Shown here: positions 7,444-19,400 of the stretch, piece by piece
How the letters are laid out: each line of letters starts with the position of its first letter
How positions within the stretch are numbered: the first letter of the stretch is position 1
Assembly: GCA_017476665.1 (NCBI GenBank)
Contig: JAFUZJ010000054.1
Coordinates: 62,001 to 126,000 of the forward strand
Source of the DNA: Lachnospiraceae bacterium
Lineage (GTDB): Bacteria; Bacillota; Clostridia; Lachnospirales; Lachnospiraceae
Direction of reading: 5' to 3'
Length of the DNA: 64,000 bases
Position numbers and translations under genes: made by a program
The notes under the pieces: generated by a model
What the model was told of the DNA's origin: nothing
What the model saw: the letters and a program-made list of their open reading frames with translations, nothing else
The model's database searches: none

Positions 7444-7866
7444 TTAGCTGATCAGCGCCAGAAGCGCAGTCATTTGTTCTTGGGTCAACGGTTCCGTGTC
7501 AGCGGTCGTGATCTCACCGACATCTTCCTCCTCATCGTCCGTATAAATAACAAAGAGATGAGTTTTTCCGCTCACCTCTCTATACTCCACGTTCTTTATA
7601 CCGACGCCTTTAATATTCTGTTCTGCCGGTGCAGTCTCGGATGCAGTCCTTCTCCAGGATATAACACCCTCTTCTGACACTGTAGGCTTCCATGCGATCG
7701 TGGAAGTCCCGCCGCCACCGCCTCCGCCGGCTTCGATAGTCTCTTTGAGTTCAATCAACAATGCCTCCATGACACTACGAGGCTCGTTGGTGTACTCAGT
7801 ACCGTCGATTATAGCCCGCAGGATTTCTTCAAATCTGCTGGGTGGAGTTCTATCGAAATCACTCAT
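7444..7866 (-). CDS. Tail/baseplate-associated protein
   Basis: 140 residues from the ATG at 7866 (GGAGG 7-8 nt upstream). N-terminus RFEEILRAIIDGTEYTNEPRSVMEALLIELKETI is typical of small proteins beside phage fibres. A run of seven Gly then leads into a beta domain (VISWRRTASETAPAEQNIKG). It ends in LTQEQMTALLALIS, shared with the 6739 protein. Function unknown; position suggests an adaptor between baseplate and fibre. Confidence 0.6.
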   Translation of the reverse strand: MSDFDRTPPSRFEEILRAIIDGTEYTNEPRSVMEALLIELKETIEAGGGGGGGTSTIAWKPTVSEEGVISWRRTASETAPAEQNIKGVGIKNVEYREVSGKTHLFVIYTDDEEEDVGEITTADTEPLTQEQMTALLALIS

Positions 7867-7899
7867 TTTGAAACCTCCTTTCAATTGAGTTTTTAGATC

Positions 7900-9165
7900 T
7901 TAGATGCAGAAACCGAGAAGAACACAGTTATTGTTGTTCGCGTATCCCATAGAGCCGACAGTTCCGTTAGGCGCTATACCATAAACAACGCCATTACTAC
8001 TACGAAGCCAGTTACCCGAAACGGTCCACGATCCAACACTACTAGATATTTTTCTTTTTTCTATGTCATCCGCGAAATAGTTATAAATCGGTCCTAGATT
8101 TTCGTAACTATTTCCGCCTATCATTTCACGAGCAGATGGAACCCATAGTTTGTCGACTGTCGGATACGAAGGGGTTGATGATGTTTTTGAATATTTTACA
8201 ACTGGCTTTATATAAGAACGCATTTCATCAGGGAACGTATTAAACAAAGTTTCATTTAAAAAATATCGTAATACATTATCTGATTCGGACAAATCCGGCC
8301 ATATATTTCCCATTTTTCTTATTGTAAATGGTATATCAGCTACCCACGTAGTTGCTGCATACCCATTTAGTCCTTCTAATGGATCAACACCTTTGGCAAC
8401 CAGATGCATATTGACCGTTTTGTATCCGGGAACATCCAACGGTTTCCATTGACCAATTTCATATCCTACTTCTTCACCCTGAACTTCAATCCATCTACAA
8501 ATATCATACCAAGGCTCTGCAATCATGTCTGTTCCTATTGTTTTGTTTTCAAATCGAGGATAGCAATCCATATCATGGTCAACATTGACAGGATTGGGTG
8601 TCCACCCGACAAAAACCATACCAGATGCTTCCGGAATATAGTATCCAGCATAAGTTGCACCACCCCCTTCAGGTACACCGTGCACCTGTTGAATAACAGT
8701 TTGCTCGGGATCGTTTGCATGAAATGTAACCGTATACGGTCCGCCATCACCCTTCTTAGGCACATTGATATAGAGCTTAGAATATCCATCGTAACCTTCG
8801 TCAGCAGGGTCGTACTCTCCGTTTTCCGTAATACTGATTTCCCTCATTTCAGCTGTAGACTGAGGAACATTGACCTGAACACCGATATATCCCTCACCCT
8901 CTCCTGCCTCATAATATCCGTTCTCAGATACCTGAAGAGTGGTTAAACCAATCGGTGACGACTGTCCACCCGGGACATTTACAGTAACCGGTCCATATGC
9001 TACTCCCTCACCTGAGTAAGTCCCGTTTGCCGTAACATTCAGAGGTTTGATGACTGTCGGGTTGTCGGCGTTGATCTTCTTCAGAGCCCCAATGATACTG
9101 TCACGAACAATCTCTCCACTCTCCGCAGACTTGATACTTTCCAAATAACTTGAAATGTTTGCCAT
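7900..9165 (-). CDS. Mosaic tail adhesin with InlB-like and DUF6273-like domains
   Basis: 421 residues. N-terminal baseplate-type helix (ISSYLESIKSAESGEIVRDSIIGALKKINAD), then three degenerate repeats of the form ENGxYxxGxGYxxVxVNVP (about 45-140), then an InlB B-repeat-like segment (YTVTFHANDPEQTVIQQVHG ... FVGWTPNP, about 147-195). The C-terminal half carries WVADIPFTIRKMGN, LWVPSAREM and NWLRSS-FCI, which fit a DUF6273-like, C-lectin/FGE-type fold. The last residues are Asn-rich (GYANNNNC). Probably a receptor-binding adhesin. Confidence 0.65.
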   Translation of the reverse strand: MANISSYLESIKSAESGEIVRDSIIGALKKINADNPTVIKPLNVTANGTYSGEGVAYGPVTVNVPGGQSSPIGLTTLQVSENGYYEAGEGEGYIGVQVNVPQSTAEMREISITENGEYDPADEGYDGYSKLYINVPKKGDGGPYTVTFHANDPEQTVIQQVHGVPEGGGATYAGYYIPEASGMVFVGWTPNPVNVDHDMDCYPRFENKTIGTDMIAEPWYDICRWIEVQGEEVGYEIGQWKPLDVPGYKTVNMHLVAKGVDPLEGLNGYAATTWVADIPFTIRKMGNIWPDLSESDNVLRYFLNETLFNTFPDEMRSYIKPVVKYSKTSSTPSYPTVDKLWVPSAREMIGGNSYENLGPIYNYFADDIEKRKISSSVGSWTVSGNWLRSSNGVVYGIAPNGTVGSMGYANNNNCVLLGFCI

Positions 9166-9167
9166 AC

Positions 9168-9335
9168 TTAGTCCTCCACTTTATAAGCGTTTATGTTGTC
9201 GGGCACTTTCTCAGTTCCGAACTTGTTGCTGTGGTAAATATTGACCCTGTTAATGATATCTAATAGAGCTTTCCTCATATCTTCACCTCTGGACGCCTTC
9301 TCCAGGTTAGCGATCGATACGTCTATCTTAGGCAT
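9168..9335 (-). CDS. Small tail-region protein
   Basis: 55 residues starting MPKIDVSIANLEKASRGEDM. The RGEDMRKALLDIINRVN stretch resembles the helix at the start of the adhesin just downstream (SGEIVRDSIIGALKKIN), so it may be a separated baseplate-docking helix. The stop is 2 nt from the next ATG, indicating coupled translation. No family name known. Confidence 0.7.
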   Translation of the reverse strand: MPKIDVSIANLEKASRGEDMRKALLDIINRVNIYHSNKFGTEKVPDNINAYKVED

Positions 9336-9347
9336 AAATATCACTCC

Positions 9348-10580
9348 TTAATCTGTGGATTTGGTGTATTTTACTGTAACGCTTTTTAGCACAAATGTAT
9401 CCCATGATGGAATAGATGTAAGTGATAGTTTAATTGTATTATTACGTAATATCCATCTCGCAATAACCGCATCAATAAAAGCCCCTAACTCAATTTGTTC
9501 GCCACTTCTCAGAATACTTCCTTTTACTTCAATCACTTCATCAATACCAGTGATTGTCGTGTCATACCACGTATCAGCCTGAGTAAAGTCAATTCCGCCG
9601 ATCTGTGTCTTCTGATACAACGTCTTACCCATCCACGTCCCTATGATCTGTTCCTCGGTACTATAATGCACAGCAGGAACTCCAGACGGTGTCCAAGTAC
9701 CAGAACCTGGTGTGTCTGTGGTTTTGGTGTATTGGAGAGTGACATAAATATCAGTAATAGCACTGCCATAAGTATCGCATCGGTACTGCAAGTAGCCATT
9801 AAACATGCGAAGACCTATCATATAATTTGTCAGTGTTTCCGCACGACTCATAGCATTACCACAAATTTGAATAATTGACCCATTTACATTGCGTAGTGCA
9901 ACAAAATTCATAGAGATTGCCGTATCAACTTCTGGCATATATATCCCGTTTATGTAATCACTAAAAGAAGATACTGTATTTTGAATATGCACAGTCTTCT
10001 GATACAACGGTTTTCCATCTGTCCAGACACCTATCTCTCGCTCTTCAGTTGAATAGATGACCGGGGAGAAGGTGTACTCTGTGTCACCCATGTATGTCTC
10101 TTCTACGGTCCAATAGATTTCAAAACCACACCACGATCCTGTGTTTGCACGAACTTTTAATTCCGACGAATTAACCATTGCAACTCTATTACTAGACCCT
10201 GCACCAAATGCAAAATTATCCGTATTCATTTGCGGAGCTATATTCTGGTCTATGTCAAACAAAGTAAAGTTTGTCCCCTCGCTAGCATAACCGGATGTAA
10301 TTGTACCTCTCGCATTCAGAAATACCAGGTTTCCAATCTGTATTGCTTTGTATTTAAAATTAGAATCCAGTACAATACCGGAAGATGGCGTGATATAGTT
10401 TGTAACATCTCTGATACCAACAGCTTTACCATTGCCGCCAGCACCGCCACCGAGGATCTCGTAAATAACATTATCAATACCGATTTTGCTCAGAGTGTCG
10501 GTCGCTTCTCCACTCGGATTAGCTTCTACAGCGGAACGATTACTGCAATAAGGAATTCCGTTTGACATTATTTTTCCCAT
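9348..10580 (-). CDS. Tail fibre with YSTEE-type repeats
   Basis: 410 residues. Two modules read YSTEE-IGxWxxGKxLYQKT, each followed by a beta segment ending QYTKTTD or KYTKSTD. They also occur twice in the gene just upstream, in part with identical DNA. The N-terminus (VEANPSGEATDTLSKIGIDNVIYEI) matches an internal segment of that gene (VEANPDGAATDTLIKIGVDGTVYGI), so this looks like a duplicated fibre arm. Likely host recognition. Confidence 0.65.
   Translation of the reverse strand: MGKIMSNGIPYCSNRSAVEANPSGEATDTLSKIGIDNVIYEILGGGAGGNGKAVGIRDVTNYITPSSGIVLDSNFKYKAIQIGNLVFLNARGTITSGYASEGTNFTLFDIDQNIAPQMNTDNFAFGAGSSNRVAMVNSSELKVRANTGSWCGFEIYWTVEETYMGDTEYTFSPVIYSTEEREIGVWTDGKPLYQKTVHIQNTVSSFSDYINGIYMPEVDTAISMNFVALRNVNGSIIQICGNAMSRAETLTNYMIGLRMFNGYLQYRCDTYGSAITDIYVTLQYTKTTDTPGSGTWTPSGVPAVHYSTEEQIIGTWMGKTLYQKTQIGGIDFTQADTWYDTTITGIDEVIEVKGSILRSGEQIELGAFIDAVIARWILRNNTIKLSLTSIPSWDTFVLKSVTVKYTKSTD
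9607..9731. repeat. 125-bp perfect direct repeat, copy 1
   Basis: Identical base for base to 10841-10965 and in the same coding frame, within two neighbouring tail genes. The sequences on both sides diverge. Confidence 0.95.
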
Positions 10581-10593
10581 GCATTATCCCTCC

Positions 10594-12729
10594 TTAATCT
10601 GTGGATTTGGTGTATTGGATTGTTGCATACAAATCGGTACAAGACGTCATTTTGAATGCCACAAATAAATTTGTGTTGTCTACTAAACATGCGAAACAAT
10701 CACTGTTATAGTCCAAATAATAATTTCCAGCAAACCAGCTTCCATTTCTTTTTATAGATACTTCTGAAAGTTTAATAAAATCAACATTCTCAGCTCCATG
10801 CGGGTAATATCCGCCTGTTATTGGCGATGCGACGTATATTGTCTTCTGATACAACGTCTTACCCATCCACGTCCCTATGATCTGTTCCTCGGTACTATAA
10901 TGCACAGCAGGAACTCCAGACGGTGTCCAAGTACCAGAACCTGGTGTGTCTGTGGTTTTGGTGTAAGTAAAGGTGAGCAACCCCGCCACATTGGATCGTG
11001 AAGTTTCCGCATACAATTCAAATCTAGGTGCGTTATCGTTATTGTCATAGGTCCATCTTCTAAACGCCCTCGGTCTACCGCTTACCATGTAATAAGCGGA
11101 ATGATTTTGATCGACCCATGCTTGCTCAATATCTGATACATAGTCATTAAGATTAACTGATGCATAGTAATCGCTATATGCTGATGTGGTGAAAGACATA
11201 GAAGATATACTTACTGTAATCTGGTATAAAGGTTTTCCTTCTTCTGTTACACCTATCTCACGTTCTTCGGTTGAATAGATGACTGGCTGGAACTGACTTC
11301 CGTCTCCATTAGCATCCTCAATCATGTAGATCTTGTCATCGGTCAGCTTAGTGTCTGGTAATGCATCATACTCAGCTTGCGTCAGATGAACAACGTCTGC
11401 ATTTCCGCTCTCAATACCATATACAGTCCCATCAACGCCAATTTTGATCAGAGTATCAGTCGCAGCACCGTCAGGATTGGCTTCTACCTCAGTACCACCG
11501 CCGGCATCCTCATTCTTCCACTTACGGTCAGTTATATCATACGTAAGGACTTGACCATTAGCTACCCCTGCCAGGTTAACATCGGTAAGACCGTTTAGTG
11601 TTGTAGCACCGCCTCCACCACTACTGCCGCCACTGGTAGACAGGGTTCCGGTACTTCCACTCATACCGTTCGCAACAATCTCCGTAAGTGTCTTCCTCGG
11701 CGGTGTGCCAATCGTGATCTGCTTCTTCGCAGAAGTCAAATCGAGCGATATCTTAGTAATAGGAAGGTCTTTGTTAATCAGATGCGGCGTAGAAGTCACA
11801 TGTACCAACTGTCCTACCTTAAACGGGCTGTAGATCCCTCTGAGGTAGCTCAGTTCTGCAGCATCAACCTCGAGTGTCAGATGATCATACTGCTCACTTG
11901 TAAGCCATTCCTGTGCTTTAGCCTTAAGCTCTGATGCGTCGGTAATGTTAGGCCACTCCATTATCTTGGTAACTTTACCGTAGAGGGCTACTCCGTCTGC
12001 ATCCTCCAAAATATCACTGCCGTCATTTACCGAAGCAATAGTAAGCTTGTTCTCTTCTCCGTCGGGAACACCGCCAAGCGGCAGTACGCATGTGCAGATG
12101 TCCTCTCCGTTCAGCTCCTGCGAAATATCAAGAATATTAAGGGCAAACTGCACAGGCTGGTCGCCCTGCTCAGGCATCTCTGCTACCCAGTCTATATAGT
12201 TCACCCCTTCAACCCTACGAAGGATAAAATATCCGCCGTCACTATCAAGGCACATCCTATTCAGACATTCCAGAGTTTTCTCATAGTCTGTCTTTCGCCA
12301 TACATACTTGTCGGTTACTGTGATCTCGCCAACCGTGAATTGTCTGTTTTCCGGTACCTGTGCATTATGAATACTGATAAGACTCCGGAAGAAGTCATGC
12401 AACAGAGTTTCTTCCTGCAGATATATGGCAGGTCTCTGAATACTGTCATTAAAGAATGCCAGAGCTCCTTCACAGTAGATCCTTTTCTGGTTATAGAAGT
12501 CTTTCTTGACGTCAAGCGGTCTCCCGAACCAAATCAGCGCATTGTCCTCATACACCTCAACATCACTTGTCAAGATGTTTGGAGAATTGTAAAACGCGTG
12601 AAACGGGGGCAACGTAAACTCAAAACTTCCGGCGTCATTCAGCTCGTTCTCCACTTTAGGCTCTATCAACACTGTATCTCTTGTCTGCCCGAGAATGTTG
12701 ATACCGTCAAAAGTAACCCTATAAATCAT
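10594..12729 (-). CDS. Baseplate hub / tail endopeptidase-like protein (Gp37/Tal type) fused to fibre repeats
   Basis: 711 residues. The first 350 or so (MIYRVTFDGINILGQTRDT ... SFEFTLPPFHAFYN ... WFGRPLDVKKDFYNQKRIYCEGALAFFNDS) match siphovirus prophage tail/hub proteins such as ReqiPepy6 Gp37-like. A Gly/Ser linker (about 365-385) and GLTDVNLAGVANGQVLTYD, a fibre-collar motif, follow. The C-terminal half has two YSTEE modules like those of the 9348 gene. It overlaps the distal tail gene by 4 nt. The hub closes the tail tube and the C-terminus probably binds the cell surface. Confidence 0.75.
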   Translation of the reverse strand: MIYRVTFDGINILGQTRDTVLIEPKVENELNDAGSFEFTLPPFHAFYNSPNILTSDVEVYEDNALIWFGRPLDVKKDFYNQKRIYCEGALAFFNDSIQRPAIYLQEETLLHDFFRSLISIHNAQVPENRQFTVGEITVTDKYVWRKTDYEKTLECLNRMCLDSDGGYFILRRVEGVNYIDWVAEMPEQGDQPVQFALNILDISQELNGEDICTCVLPLGGVPDGEENKLTIASVNDGSDILEDADGVALYGKVTKIMEWPNITDASELKAKAQEWLTSEQYDHLTLEVDAAELSYLRGIYSPFKVGQLVHVTSTPHLINKDLPITKISLDLTSAKKQITIGTPPRKTLTEIVANGMSGSTGTLSTSGGSSGGGGATTLNGLTDVNLAGVANGQVLTYDITDRKWKNEDAGGGTEVEANPDGAATDTLIKIGVDGTVYGIESGNADVVHLTQAEYDALPDTKLTDDKIYMIEDANGDGSQFQPVIYSTEEREIGVTEEGKPLYQITVSISSMSFTTSAYSDYYASVNLNDYVSDIEQAWVDQNHSAYYMVSGRPRAFRRWTYDNNDNAPRFELYAETSRSNVAGLLTFTYTKTTDTPGSGTWTPSGVPAVHYSTEEQIIGTWMGKTLYQKTIYVASPITGGYYPHGAENVDFIKLSEVSIKRNGSWFAGNYYLDYNSDCFACLVDNTNLFVAFKMTSCTDLYATIQYTKSTD
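10841..10965. repeat. 125-bp perfect direct repeat, copy 2
   Basis: Identical to 9607-9731; encodes the YTKTTDTPGSG ... YSTEEQIIGTWMGKTLYQK segment. Confidence 0.95.
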
Positions 12730-13448
12730 AAGATCCTCCCTGTACTGTAATCCACAGTCACCTCTGCGTTACCGGCAAACGAAACAAAATTGTCACCAAC
12801 TGCCAAAGTTAAAGCATTATCAGTTGTTCCAGCAACCAAAGACACCTCATCTCCATCTGCTAAAGTAATGACAATAGCATCTGTGCAGGTAATAGCCACC
12901 GAAACAGGAGCCTCTGTATCATTTATCAGATTTCTAGCCTTAGTTCCCTCAACAACAAATGTTCCATAATGGATAACATTGGAGAACAATTCGTTCCATT
13001 TCCAGGTAATACGGGCTGTAGAACTGATAGGATACTTGAATGGCTCGACGTTATAATCCAAAACAATGGTGCTGTAATACTGATCAGACTTCCATTTGTT
13101 GATAGAAACCCGCCCGAGATAGTAATACTCCGGGTCATCGTCAAGAATAATCCGGAATTGTTTCCCCTGCAGATATGCTAACAACTGACTATAGACTGCC
13201 GCCCAGTTGTTCACTGTAACTTCCGGATTAATGATAAACTCCCAGGAGCCCTGTCTGTTTGTGTATTTCACACCATTTAAAATTTCCGTATAATCAAGAG
13301 AGCCATGAGCTCCCGGAATATCAACATACTCCGTCTTTACTCCGGGAGGTTCTACCCACGGTCTTGCAGTAGGTGCCATTTTGAAATCTTGCCACGTGTG
13401 CTTGTCGCCTATGGTAATCCCATGAGCGCCGTCGTATATCATGTCCAA
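12726..13448 (-). CDS. Distal tail (Dit-like) protein
   Basis: About 240 residues. Beta-rich with WQDFKMAPTARPWVEPPGVKTEYVDIPGAHGSLDYTE and later FRIILDDDPEYYYLGRVSINKWKSDQYYSTIVLDYNVEPFKY, the usual Dit N-terminal domain. A C-terminal beta domain of about 80 residues follows. Start choice: GGAGG lies 8 nt from TTG at 13448 but 14 nt from ATG at 13442, so TTG is favoured. It sits between tape measure and hub, the standard siphovirus order. Forms the ring joining tail tube and baseplate. Confidence 0.8.
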   Translation of the reverse strand: MDMIYDGAHGITIGDKHTWQDFKMAPTARPWVEPPGVKTEYVDIPGAHGSLDYTEILNGVKYTNRQGSWEFIINPEVTVNNWAAVYSQLLAYLQGKQFRIILDDDPEYYYLGRVSINKWKSDQYYSTIVLDYNVEPFKYPISSTARITWKWNELFSNVIHYGTFVVEGTKARNLINDTEAPVSVAITCTDAIVITLADGDEVSLVAGTTDNALTLAVGDNFVSFAGNAEVTVDYSTGRIL

Positions 13449-13453
13449 AACGA

Positions 13454-16400
13454 TCACCTCCTGCTATGTCTTATTGCGTCAACACCCATCTGAGTGTTTA
13501 ATGGTTTGGTAAGCTGTCCAACTACAGCTCCAGTATCCATTACAACCTGGTAATTGGACATCTCATCGGCGAGGTCGCCCATACCGGATCTAACCTGACG
13601 AAGCTCATCAATCACCGCATCAAGCTTCTTAGAAGTTACATCCTTAGATGACGTGTTATCGCCGTTTGTAGTGCCTTTAGTATTTCTTGCTGCAACCTGA
13701 GCCTTGTCATAAGAAGCAGACATGTTCAGGCCCTGTGAAAATAACTTTCCGATGCTCTCATATCCGTCTTCCACATCTGTCAGATCTACAGTAGGTCTGA
13801 TTGTGGGCTGAGCATCCATTTTACCCTCTGTCAGGTCTGCAAGTTTCCTCAACGCTGTCTTCATAGCGTCTATAGCAGACTGTCCGAGACCTGAGCTAGC
13901 CTTGTCTACGCTGTCAGTGCCATCTGTAATACCGTTAATCAGACCCTGGTCAATAAACTCACCAATCTTGTAGAATACCCTTGATGGCGATCCGACTCGA
14001 ACTGCATTTCCGGTCGCTGTTTTAGCTATAATTCCGAGCCTCGTCGAAGTCGCTTGAAGTTGTGCTGTCTTAGAATTCATACCGTTGATAAGTCCGGTTG
14101 TAATATTAGCACCTACACTGTATAAGCTGGTTGCCGACATGTTGGAACTGAAAGCCAATATTACTGATGAAGAAATATTTCTTGCTGCAGATGTGGCTGA
14201 AGACGACTGAGAATTCATTCCATTCGCCAAAGCCTGTACTGCAGAACTGCCAATAGAACTGAAAGTAGAAATCTGTAAATTGTTCTTGAAAGCATTTACC
14301 ACAGCCGAAGATACATTACTAGCTGCATTAAGAGTTGCCGTCTTACGAGAGTTAATGCCATCTGTGATAGCTTGCATCATTTCAGATGTCTTCTGCTTAA
14401 TCTGACGGCAGCCTTTGGTAAATTCGTCGATAAATGTGGCCACTACTTCGCTACTCATCTCTTTTGCTGCATTAGCCAGTTCCACAAGACCTTTTCCGCT
14501 GATACTGGAAATATCTTTGGAAACTTTAGCCAAAGACTCAAGATGACCTATCACTCTACCAAGCTTCTCTGCATCTGCCAAATTCATAGTTGCAGCAAAA
14601 TTTACGAACAACTTAGCAAACGTCTTGAGCTTGTTCCCAAGTCCCTCGAGGTCTTTTTTCTCCAAAGAATCGGGAAGATTATCTGCAAGCTTCTGTAGAG
14701 ATACAGTGAGGTTGTATGTGTTGGTGACCACGTCAGTTCCGGTCAATGCCGAGATAGTCTGAGCATATTCCACAAAGTCCGGCGCAATACCGTTCATCTC
14801 CTCCGCAAGCATCTGTAGGCTTACTTCTCCGCCAAACAGCTTCTGAGACATTCCACTTGTATCAGGAATATTTTCAATGAACACCTTGAGAGCTTTGGAA
14901 ATATAACCAGACGTGAGCGCTATGTTCATCGGAACATCTTTAACTTTTGCTGCATACTCGGCAAATTTCTCACCAAACGTTGCAAGATGGTCAGCAAAAT
15001 CAGCAAGGTTGTTGTCTCCGGTAATCTTTTTGATCAGACCACCTGTCGTTGGAATCTCTTTTGCCATGTTGATGAGTGCTGTAGTTGCTTCTACAACGCC
15101 ATTAACCTGATCTGCTTTAATGTCTTTTACATTCTCCACAAATGGTTTAAGATGCGCGCCATATGCATAAAGCTCCCTTCCAAACTTATCAATGCTGTTA
15201 TCACCGGTAATCATGCTGACAAGACCGTCTTCATTAGGGATCTTTTTTGCCATCTCTGCAAGAGCTATTGTTGCGGCTGCAGCCCCCTTGACCTGCTCAG
15301 CATTTACGCCCTCAACAGAATCAGAGAACTTCACCAAATTAGGACCGAACAATCCAAGTTCTTCACCGAACTTTGCAAGACTGTTTGCCCCTGTGACCTT
15401 CTCAAGCCAGCCGCCCTCGTTAGGAATTGCATCGGCTGCTTTTGCAAGAGCCAGCATCGCTTCGGCGGCGCCTTTAACTTTCTCAGACTCCACGCCATTA
15501 ACAGATGTTGCGAATCCAGCCAAATATGGTCCGAACTCACTCAACTCCTGACCGAATTTAGACAAACTGTTCTTTCCACCAAACCAAGAAGCCAGACCCT
15601 GAATAATCTCAGCTCCGGTCAGTAATACAATTGCTGCTGTAAGTGCCCCAACTCCCTCGAGCATGGATGCATCAATTCGGCTTGCTCCATCAACAAAGCC
15701 CTGTACATTAGTCATGAAATCAGACAGATCCTGTCCAATCTTAGGAAATTGAGCTGACGTTCCAGAAGCAAATCCACCGGTAATACCACCAACGAACTTT
15801 CCAATAGCAGTTCCGACGCTCTGGAGAATATTTCCGCCACTACCAATCATTGTGTTAATGCCAGGGATCTGCTCTAACTTACCGATAGCCGCCAATACCA
15901 GAGCCAACTCTGCAATTACTGCTCCTACACCAACCATAGACACCATTGCCGCCGGTACCAACACCCCAACAGCTGCAAGTGCCACGATCAAAGCCGAGAT
16001 CATACCCACCATTTTGATTCCTTCAACCAAAATACCGGTATCCAGAGAATTCATGGCGTCGAGAACGCTCGAGAAATATGTAAAGAGTAGATTCATACCC
16101 GCTTGCGTTATCTCGGGTGTCTTAGCTGTCATCGCGTTCAGCAGTGTAATGATAAAGTCTGCTAATTTTGTTACAATAACCGGCGTATGAGCTGTCAGCA
16201 TGTCCAGCATGGTTTCTACAAGACCCAAAATCATTTCCATATGCTGAGGTGCGGTTTCAATCAGAGTTGTAAAGAACGCCGAGAGCAAAGTTTTGGCAGC
16301 CCCAACAATTGCATCATATGAATTTGCAATGATGTCGAAGATACCCATAATCATGATTTGGAGCTTCGCAATCCACAAAGTTACAGCAGCTGTATCCGCC

Positions 16401-19400
16401 GCAGAAAGGGTTGTAAGACCTGCCGCAAACATCATCATTCCAGCACCGGCAGCCAGTAAACCTACTCCTAATACAGCAACAGCACCGGCCAAAGCATACA
16501 TTACCGGCGTCAACGGACCAAGAAGGTATGCTGCTGCTCCAAACACCGCGAACACGCCCGCCAATCCGATAAGCGCCGAAACCACCTGACCTAAGCTAAC
16601 ACTTGACATAGCTTTTAAGCCAGCACCGAACGCAATCATAGCCGCTGAAAGAATAAGCATTGCTCCTGCACTCTTCACAGCGTCAGTAGGCTTGAACAGA
16701 TTGAATGCTACTACCATAATTGCCATTGATGCACCAAATGCAAGCAGTCCTTTACCGATTTCGTCCAGTCCCATTGATCCCATACTTTTAAGTGCAATTC
16801 CCATAACAACCATTGCACCGGATAGTATAAGGATAGACTCCGCTATTGCGATTGTATCCGCAGACTTAAATCCATTAAATACACTCTTGATCACAACCAT
16901 TGTAGAGCCAAATGCCAAGAAACTCTTTCCGATATCTTCCCAGCTCATAGTGGCCATAATCTTGAGCGCGGCGGCCATAAGAACCATTGCATTACTCATT
17001 ACAAGCATTCCTGCCGCCATTTTAAGAACATCATCATACTTGAAACTGTTGAAAACACTCTTAATAATGACCATTGCGGAACCAAATGCCAGGAAGCTCT
17101 TTCCAATTTCTTCCCAGCTCATAGTTCCCATAATCTTTAATGCTACGCCCATGATGATCATAGCGTTTGACATAATCAGCATTCCGCCAGCAATCTTCAT
17201 TACGTCAGCCTGGTTAAAGCTGTTGAATACATCACGAATCGTGAGCATAGTCGTGCCAAATACAATGAATGCCGAAGCAATCTCCTCAAGCTTCATTGAA
17301 CCCATGATCTTGAGAGCAGCTCCCATAATGAGCATTGCAGTCGCCATTTTGAATAATGCCGGCATGAACCTATCAACAGTAACCATGTCTTTCATACTGA
17401 AGTTCTTGAGTTCCGTACAGAAAGCCGTCATGACAGCAACTATACCGGTCATGGCAATCAAACCGTTGGTTACTTGACCAATGTCCAGTCCGCTAATAGA
17501 TTTCAACGCCCAAGACATGATCAAGATTGAGCCGGCAAGTTTGAGCATCTGGCTCTCCACTCCGCCGACAATCGAAAGCTTGCCTTTATCCAATACTGCC
17601 AACGCTCCGATCAGCTCTACGAACATTGTTGTCAAAGCACCTAACGCATCATGCAGTTTCTCAGAATCGATAAGTGAAATGGCAACCAAAGACACAGCCA
17701 TGATACCGATAGCTGTGGCAATCTTCTTTAAGACATCAGCTTTCAGATTTGCTTGAAATGCTCCAAACGTGTCAAGCACAGACTCTTTGATCGCTTTGAG
17801 CGTGCCGACAAGACCGTCTTTACTTACTAAGGTTTTGTCGAGAATCTTAGTGACGTCTTTAAAGAATGTTTTAAGGAAATCTATACTCAAATTCTTCTTA
17901 CCGGCTTTGGTCAGCATGTCAATAAGACCTTTGATGCTCAAACCAATACCCGCAATGATAGTCCCGTTCATGAAGTCAAAGAACCGGTTAAAATCTGCCT
18001 CTCCGCTGAATAGCGCATCAAGGAGTCCGTTAAGTCCATCGCTTATGATAGAACCCAATTGCGCTAATCTCGGAGCTGAAGCTTTAATCACATCTGCAAA
18101 TCGCTTCAGTGCATTTGAGAAGCTTTGTACAAATGCATTAAACTTCTCCGAAAGCGGTGCCATACTAGCCAGGATCTCTTTAAACTCGTTAAAAGCATCC
18201 CGCATTATGTCAACTGCCGGAGCGAATCTAGTCGTCACCCTGTCATAGAACGAGTCAAATGAAGGTGTCTCAATATTCACACCACCAAAACCTGAAAACC
18301 GCTCTTTAAGTGCGTTGAACTTTGCAAGTATCCAGTCCAATTTTGTCTGAACCGTATCGGAAAAACTAGCAAAGGAGTCTTTTGCCTTCCGAATAGCTCC
18401 AACAAAGGTATTGTTTTCCTTTATGTACTCATCTACAGACACAAGCCAATCTCCGAAACTTGCAGAAGCATCCAGAAGTCTGCCTGCCAAAGTACCGATT
18501 GCACTCGAAGACGGGAGGAGTTCGCTTGCAAAAGCACTGAAAGCCTGTTTGCCAATATCCACTACAGCAAAAAAACCTTTAGCGGTGCTACGGATCTTTC
18601 CAAGTGTCTCTTCAGTGGGTTTTAGTCTTTCGCTAAGCTCATAGAAGCTCCTTGTCATCTTCCTAAGATGCTGAACATATTCCTCTGTAGACTTCTCAGG
18701 AAAAATATCATGAAAAGCTTCTTTTACTTCTCCAAGAACGGTCTTGAGATTGTTATAGTAGTTAAGAACGCCCTCGTTTAATGCCTTACGTCCTCCGGCT
18801 GCTTCATGCAAATTGCCGGTTCCCATATCAAGCCATTCTGACAAAATATCATTCCGCTTGTTTCCAGGCTCAGCAAAGATGTCATATAACTCATTTGCAA
18901 GCCCAGTCCAAAGCTTCTTAGCCTTCTCGTAGTCACCAAACATTAACTCAAAGGTTGTCATCCACCCGGTTGATACAGCATCTTTAGTTGCCTCAATTGC
19001 TTCCTGGAATGTCTTTGCTTCCTGTGCAGCCTTGAAACCTCTTCTACCCAAATCCATCTCAGAAGATGTCAGTTCATCAAAAATCGCCGTGACTTCTTCT
19101 GCTGTCATTCCGGTATTATGAATTACTTCCTGAAGATCCAGTGTGCCTGCCTCATACTCATCAAGGGCATTCATCAGCTCACTTACGGTGTCATACTGAT
19201 TGGCAAACGCGTCTGTAGCTTCGTACAATTTGTTTGTGAATGCACCGTATTTAGCTAACGTCTTCTCCAATACATCAGCTGTAAACCATCCGGATGAAAG
19301 AGTCTGCGAAAAGTTCGCTACATCTACGAACTTATCTCCGGAATACTTGTCCGCAGTCATCTGCAGAATTTCAAAGTCCTCAGACAGAATTCCAAGCTCT

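Noticed and set aside
7900..8100. Diversity-generating retroelement target in the DUF6273-like adhesin
   Set aside because: The C-terminus is Asn-rich (NNNNC), but I found no reverse transcriptase and no template repeat in the window.
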